Positions 21,946 through 32,710 of a stretch of 64,000 nt of DNA are shown one piece after another. The notes under the pieces are model-generated. The model worked only from the letters and a program-made list of their open reading frames with translations. It did no database searches and had not been told where the DNA came from. Source of the DNA: Aradus depressus. Lineage: Eukaryota > Arthropoda > Insecta > Hemiptera > Aradidae. Position 1 is the first letter of the stretch. Each line of letters opens with the position of its first letter. A program made the position numbers and the translations under genes. Location: NCBI GenBank assembly GCA_963662175.1, contig OY759226.1:24846446-24910445 (forward strand). The letters are read 5' to 3'.

Positions 21946-22146
21946 CCCTGGATACATTCAATAAAATTGTAGTTATTACAGTTTTTGAGTTAGTTCTAGA
22001 TACACATACATAAAATATCATGTGAATACATTCAATCAATTGCGGGTTATCGCGTTTTCAGACACATACAGACACACAAAAACATTTTTTTTTTTTTTTT
22101 CATTTTTAAAATCTAGAGATCGGAAAACATGAAATTTCCGTTGAAA
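21946..22146 (+). repeat. Family M 3' fragment
   Basis: TACATTCAATAAAATTGTAG, ATACATTCAATCAATTG, the CAGACACATACAGACAC block, T-run and CTAGAGATCGGAAAACATG. Confidence 0.55.
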
Positions 22147-22433
22147 CGGACCCGACCGAGGCCCTTAGTTTATTTTATCTGGGAGGTAAAATAAACTTAA
22201 GCACGCCGTCCTTCGGATGGGACGTTAAGCGATGGGTCCCGAGCCAGTATGATGTCAGGTACTCGTTAAAGACCCCCTACCCTAAGTGAATAAAAATTTA
22301 GTGCAGGCAAAATGTAGGACTCCCACAGTAGAGTCGGGCTCATGTCCACCAGAGTGACGAAAGAGCGCTCTGATAGTAGGCGATATAACCTCGTAGTTAA
22401 AGCCCGGACAAGAGTCAACCTAAACCTAACCTA
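22147..22433 (+). repeat. SINE-A, lacking most of the tRNA head
   Basis: Begins within the head at GACCCGACCGAGGCCC and runs to CCTAAACCTAACC. Confidence 0.85.
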
Positions 22434-22715
22434 TACTATAATATGCATATTATGCATTTTTGAGTCTATACGAGTATACAATAATAAATCTTTCTTTATA
22501 AAAACACATAAAATGCGCAGGAAATGTAAAAAACTTAGGATTGGGGGACAGGATGAAATACTCACCGACACTAAAGCTGATAACAAGATGTCAGAGGTCG
22601 GAAATATATGAAATCATCGACAATATGTTTCACAAATCTAATATCTATAAAACAATAAAAAACCAACTAATATCGGCCAAAAGAGGGCATCGATAACTTG
22701 CGAGATCAGGAAATA

Positions 22716-22925
22716 TTGAGCACGCCGTCCTTCGGATGGGACATTAAGCGATGGTCTGGGGCCTGTACGATGTCAGGAACTAGTTACAGACCCCTACCCT
22801 AAGTGAATAAAAATTTAAGGTAAGCAAAATTTAGGACTCCCATAGTAGAGTCGGGCTCAAGTCCACGAGAGTAGTAGGCGATATGATCTTGTAGTTAAAG
22901 TCCAGCTATGAGACATGATAACTAA
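22716..22925 (+). repeat. SINE-A, 5'-truncated
   Basis: GAGCACGCCGTCCTTCGG to ATGATAACTAAC, with a small deletion in the GTGACGAAAGAGC segment. Confidence 0.8.
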
Positions 22926-23180
22926 CTGTAATAAATGTATCGACATGAAATGTTATATTTAAATTCCAGATTACGAAAGGACCACATAAATAAATTTATT
23001 TATATTATTTATTTTATAATTTATTTAAAACAATAACTAACCAACTAATGTTGAACACTAAAATAAAGTAAAAAGAGTATATTTTTACTTCCTCAGCGAT
23101 ACGAAGTATAGGGGAAGTTACGTAATCGGGCAGAAATTTGATGGCATTTTCAACGGAATTTCACACGGAAATTCCCTCCA
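22926..23180 (-). repeat. Family M fragments
   Basis: TAAATGTATCGACATGAAATG near 22932, and ACGAAGTATAGGGGAAGTTACG with CGGGCAGAAATTTG near 23098-23150. Confidence 0.5.
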
Positions 23181-24430
23181 GTGTACCTTGACAAAAATCC
23201 CGTCCCTTTAAAAAACGTCCACTATCTAAGCCTCATACTCGACAAACTACTAACTTGCAATCCTCACACGACACTGAAAAGACAAGAAATGAACAGACGT
23301 ATAAACTTTTACTTAAGGCTCGATTACACTGAGCGAGTTTACACTCTACTAGCCAGCGAATTCACTATCTGCTAGTAAACTCGCCCAGTGTAATCATATT
23401 CACTAGTTACTAGCAGATTGTAAACAATCTACCGAGAAAAGTTGAAAGTCGGGCTACTTTGCTCGCCACTCGCTGGCGTGTGGGCTTGTCAGCTAGTAAA
23501 CTAACCGTGTGCCATCATAGTTGCTAGTGAGATAGCTGCGAGTATCTCGTTTGTCTACAAAATGTCGACGGAATTAGTTTGCGCGGGAATAATAGAAACA
23601 CAAAACAACAGGTGGTTTCAACTCGCTAGCTAGTTGACTACTGAGCGAGTGGAAGGTTTTGTGTGTCATCATCACTATCGCACACGCCGATTCGCCCGCT
23701 TATAAACTCGCTAGCTAGTTGGCTACTGAGCGAGAGGAAAGTTTTGTGTGTCATCATCACTATCGCACACGCCGATTCGCCCGCTTATAAACTCGCTAGC
23801 TAGTTGGCTACTGAGCGAGTGGAAAGTTTTGTGTGTCATCATCACTATCGCACACGCCGATTCGCCGGCTTATAAACTCGCTAGCTAGTTGGCTACTGAG
23901 CGAGTGGAAAGTTTTGTGTGTCATCATCACTATCGGACACGCCGATTCGCCCGCTTATAAACTCGCTGGCTAGTAGATTGTAAACTCGCTCAATGTCATC
24001 GAGGCTTAAGACTACTTTACGAGGCTTAAGATCCAAATTAACTTTGAAAACAAAACGACTTATATACAACGCAATACTCAAACTTATGTGGACTTGAACT
24101 CTGGGGTTTTGCCAAGGCTTCCAATCTCCAGCGCATCTAATCCTTTCAATTCAAAATCCTTCGTACAATAGCCAACGCTCCTTATTACGTCTCCAACAAA
24201 ACTCTTCACACTGACCTTAACGTACCTTTTGTCACCGAAGTCGCTAAATCCAAGTATAAAAAATTATTTCCCCTTCTTAGTTCCCACAATAATCCTCTAG
24301 CCCGTGCCCTCCATTCTGCCACACTTCCCCAAAGACGGCTTAAGCGTCAATGGCCTAGAGACCTCCTTAGCAGGAGCAGTGACAGTGATTACATAACATC
24401 CCCAATTACTACTAAGTAACATATATAGAC
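23181..24430 (+). pseudogene. Jockey-like LINE ORF2 C-terminus, interrupted
   Basis: The left part (23181-23320) codes for VHYLSLILDKLLT-like and TLKRQEMNRRIN-like segments, as found after the RT palm in Jockey-clade elements. The frame resumes at about 24015 with LRSKLTLKTKRLIYNA, LW-GFAKASNLQRIQ, a KILRTIANAPYYVSN block and LARALHSATLPQRRLKRQWP, the usual Jockey ORF2 end. Stops and a frameshift are present near 24090. A DNA element (23321-24013) splits it. The host copy is dead. Confidence 0.82.
23321..24013. mobile_element. TIR element with four 85-bp tandem repeats
   Basis: Inverted ends of about 45 bp: left GCTCGATTACACTGAGCGAG, right the complement of GCCTCGATGACATTGAGCGAG, both followed by TTTACA and CTACTAGCCAGCGA. 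CTTAAG lies at both junctions; because it is a palindrome, duplication and TIR cannot be separated. Between about 23617 and 23965 an 85-bp unit (AACTCGCTAGCTAGTTGGCT, GTGTGTCATCATCACTATCG, GATTCGCCCGCTTATA) is repeated four times nearly perfectly. No ORF. hAT-like by general look only. Confidence 0.85.
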
Positions 24431-24599
24431 AGCATATGAAATATGTCTTCATATAGAATATTTCACAAGGAAGTCTATGACGAACGAATAACACGGAGGT
24501 GACACAATGACATCTCTGTACCCTCCCCTCGGTAACTTAACTTTCTCTCTTATATATTTCTTTAAATATAAAATAATAGTTAAAATTAAATATAAAAGA

Positions 24600-24830
24600 A
24601 TAACCGTCTATGTATTTCCCCAGCACAAATTAATCAATTACATTTTCGCTCCCCCTCCAAAGCCAATCGACCGTTTGAACTACAACTCAATATTTGACTT
24701 AAATACTAACTTCTGATTCCTCATACTATATTTTGTATCGATACATTCATTAGGACAGTTATTAGGATATTTGGGTCGAGCCTGCCTTATTCCTTCTTAT
24801 AGGGTTTTGGATACATTGTAAAAAAAAATT
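24600..24830 (+). repeat. Family M copy
   Basis: GTATTTCCCCAGCACAAATT, CAATCGACCGTTTGAAC, TATCGATACATTCATTAGG and ATAGGGTTTTGGATACA. Confidence 0.6.
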
Positions 24831-24894
24831 TACAAACAAAGATTATTAATATATTATAAAATAAATTATTATTATACGTATAAAAACAGCTATC

Positions 24895-25107
24895 GTGGGT
24901 TCGAAACCCGACCGAGGCCCTTAGTTTATTTTTTATCTGGGATGTAAAATAAACTTAAACGTGGTGAATAAAAATTTAGGGTAGGCAAAATTTAGAACTC
25001 CCATAGTAGAGTCGGGCTCATGTCCACCAGAGTGACGAAAGAGCGCTCTGGTAGTAGGCGATATGACCTCGTAGTTAAAGCCCGGGCATGAGTCATAAAA
25101 CCTAACC
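24895..25107 (+). repeat. SINE-A with internal deletion
   Basis: Starts in the head at the B box GGGTTCGAAACCC, lacks the AGCACGCC to CTACCCTA segment, and ends AAAACCTAACCTAA. Confidence 0.85.
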
Positions 25108-25129
25108 TAAAAACAGCTGTTAGGAGTGA

Positions 25130-25385
25130 AGTAACTCAATTAGTGTATTGTAGTTGAAGCCCTGGCATAAATCACAATAACTAACTAAAATGCCCCCCCC
25201 CCTTGTAAGATGACATGAAGCTGCATGATTCACCTTGTAGTTAAAGCCCGGGCATGAGTCACAATAACTAAGATACTCCCCCCCCCCCCCCCCCCCCCCC
25301 CCTGTAAGATGATATTTGATATTAACTTGCATGATTCACCTTGTAGTTAAAGCATGTGCCGCAATAACTAACTAACCTGCAGTTT
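25130..25385 (+). repeat. Tandem SINE-A tails with long C runs
   Basis: Three partial SINE-A 3' ends (TAGTTAAAGCCCGGGCATGA type, each followed by CACAATAACTAA) alternate with C9 and C28-type homopolymers and a TGTAAGATGA...GCATGATTCACC linker. The period is roughly 100 bp. Confidence 0.75.
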
Positions 25386-25739
25386 AAGAAATATTTGGTG
25401 ACACAGACAGACAACTTGGCAAGTACAATAGGGTTCTGTCGAACCTTCTTGGTTAAGAACCCTAAAAAAAAAAAGGGAGAAAATTCTAAGAAAGTATGTA
25501 TTTGAAGGGAGGAAGTGATGTGGAGCGACTCACCTGAATAATATCAGAAAATAATGAATAAAAACAAGGCCACATACATACATGGGTAAATGTCAGCTTA
25601 CTTTAAAGGATACACTGGCTAGACTGCACTTCCAAGTTCTAGTTCAGACAAGTCGAACAGGAACCTGGCATGGGGTCAATTTGGGGGCCAAACACCAATG
25701 AGGGGTCGCAAACACATATCAGTAATGAGCGAACTGATG
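25386..25739. other. Intergenic DNA, nothing firm
   Basis: No gene recognised. Confidence 0.4.
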
Positions 25740-26610
25740 AGCTCCCCCTCCAAATCCAGTAGAACTTTTGCGCTAACAATCAATATTTGACTTATATAAG
25801 GGCTTCTGAATCCTCATTATTTCAATCAAACCCTATTAGGGTTTTTGAGTTGAGGCCCCACCCCTAAAAGCCCTCTTCCCTTTGATCGACTGCGCAGAAA
25901 ATTACCAAGTGCTATCGTTACGATGTTTTGAATTTAAATATAAAATTTCATGTCGAAATATTCATTAGAACGACAGTTATTAAGCTTTTTGTGTTAATCT
26001 CCGCCCTAATCCCCCCTCCCCTGTATCCGATTTAGCTGAAAATATGTATATGTTGATCTTCTGAGGTTTTGGTCACACATATAAAATTTCGGGTGGGTAC
26101 ATACATCCTATCGGCAGTTATTAGAGTTTTTATGTTAAGCCTCCCCCCTAATCCCCCCCCTCCTGTGTATCCGATTTAGCTGAAAATCGATAGGTGTTGA
26201 TCTTCTGAGGTTTTGGTCACAGATATAAAATTTCGTGTCGATCCATTCATTCTATCGGCAGTTATTTGAGTTTTTATGTTAAGCCTCCCCCCTAATCCCC
26301 CCCTCCTTTGTATCCGATTTAGCTGAAAAACGATAGGTGTTGATCTTCTGGGATTTTGGCAACACATATAAAATTTCATGTCGATACATTCATTCTATCG
26401 ACAGTTATTAGAGCTTCTGCCCTAATCCCCCCTTTAGGTGTCTTTATTCTGGATTCAAATATACAATTTTTATTCTATGGGGAGTCATCGTCTTCACAGT
26501 CAGATGCACAGAACTATTATTTTTCATACTTGGAATCTAGAGATCGGAAAACATGAAATTCCGTTAAAAACTCCGCATCGAATTTTTGACTGATTATATC
26601 ATTTAAAATA
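25740..26610 (+). repeat. Family M: complete copy with three tandem modules
   Basis: From GAGCTCCCCCTCCAAATCCA through three ~127-bp units (ATTCATTCTATCGGCAGTTA, GTATCCGATTTAGCTGAAAA, ATAGGTGTTGATCTTCTG) to CTAGAGATCGGAAAACATG and TTTTGACTGATTATATC. Confidence 0.75.
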
Positions 26611-27029
26611 GAGAAGTAAAATGAATAAGATAAAATGTACCTAGGCAGTAAACAGTTATCTAGGCACCTAGATACGTAGAAAGGAACCTTGACAGGGAGT
26701 GTGAATGAACGACCTGTAAATTGATAAAACTACTTCTCGTGTCCACTAAACGAACGGTCATCACTTAACAGTTCCTCGCTTCTCTCATCCTTTATATATC
26801 TTGTCAAACATGATCAATGGGCAACATGTCTAACAATCTCAGAAAAATAACGTTCAAATAAAAATATATGTGATGTTCTTTATAAAATTTCTGACTAACG
26901 AAGTTTTGTCAAATTTAACAAACTTGTCAAACATAAAAAGTTGTGGTGGGACGAGATTTCTCATAGAAATAAAAAACCTTGTCTTCCCACTGTTATTTTT
27001 TTAGTTTATATAATTTTTATCTCGGCTTT
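26611..27029. other. AT-rich DNA, no gene recognised
   Basis: The segment 26963-26997 (AGAAATAAAAAACCTTGTC) resembles 7688-7730, so a repeat end is likely. Confidence 0.4.
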
Positions 27030-27098
27030 TCGCTCTGGCCAAGGGGGGGGGGGGGGCACGCGCCCCCCCCCCCCCCCCCCCCGGCTACGCCCCTGGCC
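27030..27098. repeat. G-run/C-run inverted tract
   Basis: A G14 run, GCACGCGC, then a C19-20 run form a near-perfect inverted repeat. It is flanked by GCTCTGGCCAAG and GGCTACGCCCCTGGCC. Confidence 0.8.
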
Positions 27099-27359
27099 AC
27101 AATAGCTTTTAAGCCGAGTTTAAGCTGATAAAGTAAAATCGACCGAATTTGAATTTCAATTCAAACCATTTTAATAATATTCGTTTGAGCGTCGCAGTGA
27201 CTGGATTAAAATATTATACTGTTTTCACAGATAGTAAACAATGCTGTTTACATTAGCAAAGGTCCCATTGGAGTTAGAATCATAACAAAGACGCTTCAAT
27301 CAAGATAAACATTCCTTTATAAACGACAGAACTTTTGAAAGGACTGACAATTAGTCTTT

Positions 27360-27970
27360 GAGGGTGTTGGGTGATGTCACGTACCCATGTTTGAGCAGAA
27401 CGTTTAAGGATGCTAGGGAATTTGCTAATTCAATGTCAAGAACTTCTACCACCTTGACCCAAAATGTGTCAAGTGTGCAAGAGATCATCATTTCACAGCT
27501 TGCCCATCACGTACACTCCAAGAGTCCCCAAAGTGCTCTAACTGTGGTGGAAGCCACCCCGCCAATTATAGAGGCTGTGAAACCTCCGACTGATCACGCA
27601 ATGCCCACCATACGTTAGCAACAAGACTTTACACTTCCACTTGAACGTCACACCCATCAAACATTTATACCAACGTTTCTACACCAAAATTTACTTACAC
27701 ACCAATCCGGAAATTCGCAAAATCTCAAGTACAAATTCACCCCACAATCCCCCAAGAAGGTTAAAGAGAGTTTGGCCTAGAGACCTCCTGGTATGAAGTG
27801 ATGTCATGGGTTCACCGCTGGCTGTTTTTCCTCTCTCAAGCCTCTCAGGTCATATTTATTTTAATGTTTTTATTTATTCATTTTTGTATAGTAAATGTCA
27901 GCCCAGCCGCTGGTTGTGCATTTTTTGCATAGTTGTGGCTTAAAATAACTAAATACAAAAAAAAAATATA
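27360..27970 (+). mobile_element. Jockey-like LINE, internally deleted short derivative
   Basis: The left end (GGTGTTGGGTGATGTCACGT) equals the left end of the copy at 28120. It is followed by two zinc knuckles of the ORF1 protein (CVKCARDHHFTAC and CSNCGGSHPANYRGC), a jump to the ORF2 end (a VWPRDLL-like segment at about 27770), a 3' UTR and an A9 tail. RT and endonuclease are missing, but both ends are kept. Confidence 0.78.
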
Positions 27971-28119
27971 TATATAACATAAAAGTTTTTTGAAAACTCA
28001 ACATCAAATTTGTGACAGATTATATAACTTCCCTTATACTTCGTATAGTTTGGAAAGTAAAAAAATTATGTCAGGTACTCGTTAAAGACACCCAACTTAA
28101 TATCTGTGAGACAGTTGGC

Positions 28120-29497
28120 AGGAGTGTTGGGTGATGTCACGTCCCTATGTTGAGCGGAACGTTTAAGGATGCTAGGAAATTTGCTAATTCAATGTTTTAT
28201 TTAACGTTTTTGTGAACTTTTGTTTGTTTAAACACGTAAACAAATTGTCTCAAGAAAATTTACCTTTTTATTATTTGAAAAGTCATTTATACCCATAAAA
28301 GTGAGCAAAATTACTTACTTTTCACCCAAGTTACGGGTGAGAATGAAGCCCAACATCAACTCGCCCGAAAAACCGGTCAACACGAAAAATGGACTCACGG
28401 ATAACCTCAAAGCACGACTGAAAAATACAGGTAACCCAGATCAGTCGAACTCACCCCGACTAGTGAGCCAGCCGAAGAGACCCTGTCCCCCAGAAGAAGA
28501 CATGGAGTTCCCAGCACTCCCGGAGTCAGCCATGCAGCTAGACGGAGAGCCCTCACCGGGGGCCAGCCACACCCAGCCTAAGCGGAACAGGTACGCAATT
28601 CATTCCACTATACCCACGCACAACACATTCGCGCCACTCGCAGCACTCATCACCGACCAACACACTAACGATACCACCCCACAGACCGAAAAACAACTTA
28701 AAATCCCCCCAATTTCCTTTGTGAAGCCGACGATTTTCAAAAAGTACTGACAGACATTAAAAGTATCACAACATCTCCCTTCGAAACAAAACAATGCCAC
28801 AAAAAAATTAAAATATCCCTTATGACATCTGAAGACTTTAGGAAACTGACCAAATTTTACCAAACAAATGACGTAAAATACTATACTTTCCTGAACCCCG
28901 AGGATAGGAAACTTTCCGTTGTTATCCGAGGGGTTCCATACTCCCTGACTGAAACAGAAATACAAGACGAACTAACCCCGACATACCCAGTCCTCAGTGT
29001 AACGAGGCTACTGAACAAGGACAAAGGCCCCACTCCACTGTGTGCATCATTTCACAGCTTGCCCATCACGTACTCTCCAAGAGTCCCCAAAGTGCTCTAA
29101 CTGTGGTGGAAGCCACCCCGCCAATTATAGAGGCTGTGAAACCTTCTTAAAACTTCAATCACGAATCACACACAGAAAACACATACCAACCCACATTCAT
29201 GACACAACAAATGCAAATCCATCTAGACTTACTCCCCAACCAGTCTCAGAAAATCCTCCACAGTCACAGCAAAACATCCCCTCAGGAGCTAAATCAAACC
29301 CTTGGTTTACCCGGAGCAGACACCACACACAGACACCAGCAAGCACCCCTCATCAAACTAACCTCAACGAACAAGACCCCTCATTAAACCTATTTGACAT
29401 ACTACTAAATTTAATTAAACCTTTCATTCCCAAAATCAAATACTTAATTTCCACAATACTCAATAACATACTTACTTCCAATTATGGTCAGCCCTAA
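28120..29497 (+). pseudogene. Jockey-like LINE 5' UTR and ORF1 (gag-like), broken
   Basis: Starts with the shared 5' end. Reading frames from about 28262 give a basic, Pro-rich N-terminus, then after a frameshift near 28735 a KFYQTNDVKYYTFL segment and VVIRGVPYSLTETEIQDEL, which fits the domain preceding the zinc knuckles in Jockey gag proteins. A deletion at about 29040 removes the first knuckle; CSNCGGSHPANYRGC remains. The frame ends in a hydrophobic tail at 29497. No ATG is visible at the expected start and ORF2 is absent. Confidence 0.78.
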
Positions 29498-29506
29498 TTC
29501 CACAGT

Positions 29507-29815
29507 TGATGAATGAATATCGCCCCCACCCCGGAACTCCGCCCTCCCCTCAACAGATATCGCTGAAATTTGACTGGTCATGTCCGCAGTAGATGTTAAT
29601 TTTAAATACGAAATTTGATGTTGATACATTCATTACATCGGCAGTTATTGGGATTTTTGAAAAAGGCCCCCACCCCGGAACTCTTCCCGTCCCCTCAACC
29701 GATATCGCTGAAATTTGACTGGTCATGTACGCAGTAGATGTTAATTTCAAATACGAAATTTGATGTTGATACATTCATTACATCGGCAGTTATTGGGATT
29801 TTTAATTGAGCAATC
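29507..29815 (+). repeat. Family M: two ~143-bp modules
   Basis: Units with GATACATTCATTACATCGGC and GATATCGCTGAAATTTGAC, very close to 12590-12930 and 30326-30610. Confidence 0.75.
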
Positions 29816-29850
29816 AGCTAACTCCCCGTTCTCTTCCACCCACCTCATAA

Positions 29851-30325
29851 TCTTCTATATCAATAAAGCTGAAACGGGGTTTGTTTGTAGGTTTGCTCCA
29901 GCATCACGCCCAAACCACTGGACGGATCTTCATGATACTCCACATCTAGCATCCTTTAGACCCCGATTGAATGATACGCTATGTGGCGTCCCAAAATTTT
30001 GAAGGGGAGGGGGGGTTGGAGGGAGGGGCCTAAGCATAAAATTTGCTTTAGCGCATTAATGGATGGACGGATTATAATGAAAGTTCACATGTAATATTCT
30101 TAAAAGTCAAGTTGAAAAATAGGCTATGTGGCGTCCCAAAATTTTGGAGGGGAGGGGGGGTTGTAAGGTGGGGCCTGAGCATAAAAATTGCTCTAGCGCA
30201 TTAATGGATGGACGGATTATCATGAAATTTCACATGTAATATTCTTAAAAGCCAAGTTGAAAAATAGGCTATGTGGCGTCCATAGATTTTGAACGGGATG
30301 GGGGGTTGTGGGGGGCCTAAGTATA
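29851..30325 (+). mobile_element. Helitron 5' part with ~145-bp units
   Basis: Starts TCTTCTATATCAATAAAGCTG, the same 5' end as at 12968, then CATCACGCCCAAAC. Two to three ~145-bp units (GCGCATTAATGGATGGACGG, GGCTATGTGGCGTCC, G-run) follow. It stops abruptly at 30325 and continues as a family M module, so the 3' hairpin and CTAG are absent. Confidence 0.75.
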
Positions 30326-30610
30326 AATGAATATCGCCCGCACCCCGGAACTCCGCCCTCCCCTCAACCGATATCGCTGAAATTTGACTGGTCATGTCCG
30401 CAGTAGATGTTAATTTTAAATACGAAATTTGATGTTGATACATTCATTACATCGGCAGTTATTGGGATTTTTGAAAAAGGCCCCCACCCCGGAACTCTTC
30501 CCGTCCCCTCAACCGATATCGCTGAAATTTGACAGGTCATGTCCGCAGCAGATGTTAATTTTAAATACGAAATTTGATGTTGAAACATTCTTACATCAAC
30601 TATTAGTTTG
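30326..30610 (+). repeat. Family M: ~143-bp modules
   Basis: Begins ATGAATATCGCCC exactly as at 29513, followed by the same units. This repeated junction suggests duplication of a block comprising family M plus Helitron. Confidence 0.7.
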
Positions 30611-30959
30611 AGTCAAATTGGCCAAATGTAACGAGGGATTAGTGGACAGCTTTAACACAAAACCTCAATAAATGTGTATTTTAGTTTTTTTTTTTTTTTT
30701 TAATGGCTCATAGGATGTTATATAAATTCTAGATGATATATTGGGGTTTACACCCACGGACCTAAGCATTCAAAGCTCATATCCCTTCCCTGTTAGCGCT
30801 TCTGTACATATTTACTATTATTTATTCATACCGTGTCCTTACTAAAAAATTCTAACTTTTGTTCTTTGTGGATAGCATCTGGTTATACATATTATTCTCA
30901 CAATTGGGAGAAAAAATGCTGCAAAATTTTAGACAAAAATGTATTTTAAGGGTAAAAAA
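30611..30959. other. AT-rich DNA, nothing recognised
   Basis: A T17 run at about 30686-30702; no gene. Confidence 0.4.
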
Positions 30960-31250
30960 AGTAGTTTGAGAATCACCGACTATGTACTTCCCCGCACTAA
31001 TTAATCAAATAAGTTTTCGCTCTCCCCCTAATTCCATGTCGATTTGGTTGAACACCAACAGATGTATTAAAAAAGTTCTGAGAACACATACATAAGTTCA
31101 TAGCGATACATACGTTCTATCGAGAGTTATCGTGTTCTCAGACCGATTTTATTTTTGGGATCAGGATGTTAAAAAATGTTGAGTACTTTGCATTGAATTT
31201 TTGACCGATTACATAACTTCTGTAATACTTTTTGTAGCTGGGGAAGTAAA
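30960..31250 (+). repeat. Family M copy, short
   Basis: AATCACCGACTATGTACTTCC, ATACGTTCTATCGAGAGTTA and TTGACCGATTACATAACTTC to GGGGAAGTAAAA. Confidence 0.65.
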
Positions 31251-32650
31251 AAACTACAATATTTTATTAAGTGCCTTTAACAAATCGATTTTCTCAGGAC
31301 AGACATCGACTAACAATACACCTTTCGATATTCAAACAACATAGTTAGGAACAGAGCCATTTATGCTTCCCAGTACGTCATTTCATGTATTCATTGTTGA
31401 TCAGTAATGGCCCGGGACAAGTTCCATTCTGTAACCTTAATGTCCAAACTTACTAATCTGTTGAGGCTGTTTTGTGTTTATAAGTGATCTTTTTAAGTCA
31501 TATTAATGTTATTGTCCTAAAAGATTGATATAGATCAAGTTACCACTTGTAGACCTTCCAGACAGTTCCATTTCAGTTACAATGTTGTCAAATAAAAATT
31601 CATAGAATGTTCTAGGCTTTAGAAATATATATATATATATATATCGAATAAGAGAGATTGAGAGAACTAATCAATAGGCTGTTGTATAGGTTAGTGTACA
31701 ATTCAATAGTTAAGATGTTATTGCGTCCTGGAAGTGACCATCCTCTTCACTTAATGTCGACTCCCTTCAGCTCTGCTGTGCCTCTCGGTCTGCCTCCACT
31801 GCTAGTCAGTGACTTGGCAGATCCGGGGAGACCATCCACACCCCCATGACCTCCTTGGATTTAGTTCTAGGAATGAGGATAGTACCATGCGGGGATGACC
31901 CGGGGGGTTTCTGAGATAAATAGTAGTTTTTCTTATGATTTATCATATTTCTTTATTTTGTTTTATGATTTTTTTGAGTACATTACTTTTTTCACCTTAT
32001 TATTAAGTTAAGATGTAAACAGTTACTTTCAGTGTTTATTTGATCCAAATTTTTTTTGTTATTTATTTATAAATGGAGATTCGCTAAATGTAAAGAAGAC
32101 AGAAGATATGATCTTCGCTCAGCTGCAGACTTCTATTACTCTGGAATCCTAAGGAACCAGGGTGTGCGCTATCTTGCAGTACTTTTGTATACACGACTCA
32201 TATGAAAACTACTACGACACTGTACCCTCTCACAAACAGAAACACACATGTACAATTCTGCTGTATGAATGCTAACATCCAGTCTGACCAGTTTGGATCG
32301 GTACCAGCAACACTGGGTAAAGAAAATAATTTTTTCAATGCACTTCCCCACTTCTTGAAGTCAATAGATACAATAAAAAAAAATTTAAACTTCAACTAAG
32401 AGGAAATCCTTTACTCGGAATTTTTTTCTCATTTTTCTCAAAAAAAAAATGTCCTTCAAACAAAATTATTCATTTATATACAAAAAAAAAGAAAATTAAA
32501 TACAAAAACTAACAAGAAAACGATATTTTTTTTCCTCAAAATTCTCATATTTTTAATACATTTGATTATGACTGTGTATATCTTTTTTCTGATAAAAATG
32601 GTTGAGAATGCATTAAAATAAAGAATAAAATAAAACACTTCTTTTTTTTT
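31251..32650. other. AT-rich DNA, no gene recognised
   Basis: A GC-richer patch at 31730-31920 (GATCCGGGGAGACC, GGGGATGACCCGGGGGG) may be a LINE 3' end, but no protein motif supports it. The rest has only chance ORFs. Confidence 0.4.
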
Positions 32651-32652
32651 TT

Positions 32653-32710
32653 GAACACTTATATTGTCTAATTCCACAAATTGTGGAATTAGACAATATA
32701 GGTAAGTGTT
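32653..32710. repeat. Near-perfect 58-bp hairpin
   Basis: GAACACTTA, TATTGTCTAATTCCACAA and their complements are almost back to back. The inner part resembles the arm ends at 18137 and 39797 (ATTGTCTATTYCAC). Confidence 0.8.

Noticed and set aside
22140..25400. CRISPR-like or other regularly spaced array
   Set aside because: The repeats are SINE copies, an 85-bp MITE minisatellite and C-run units; spacing is irregular and the genome is eukaryotic.
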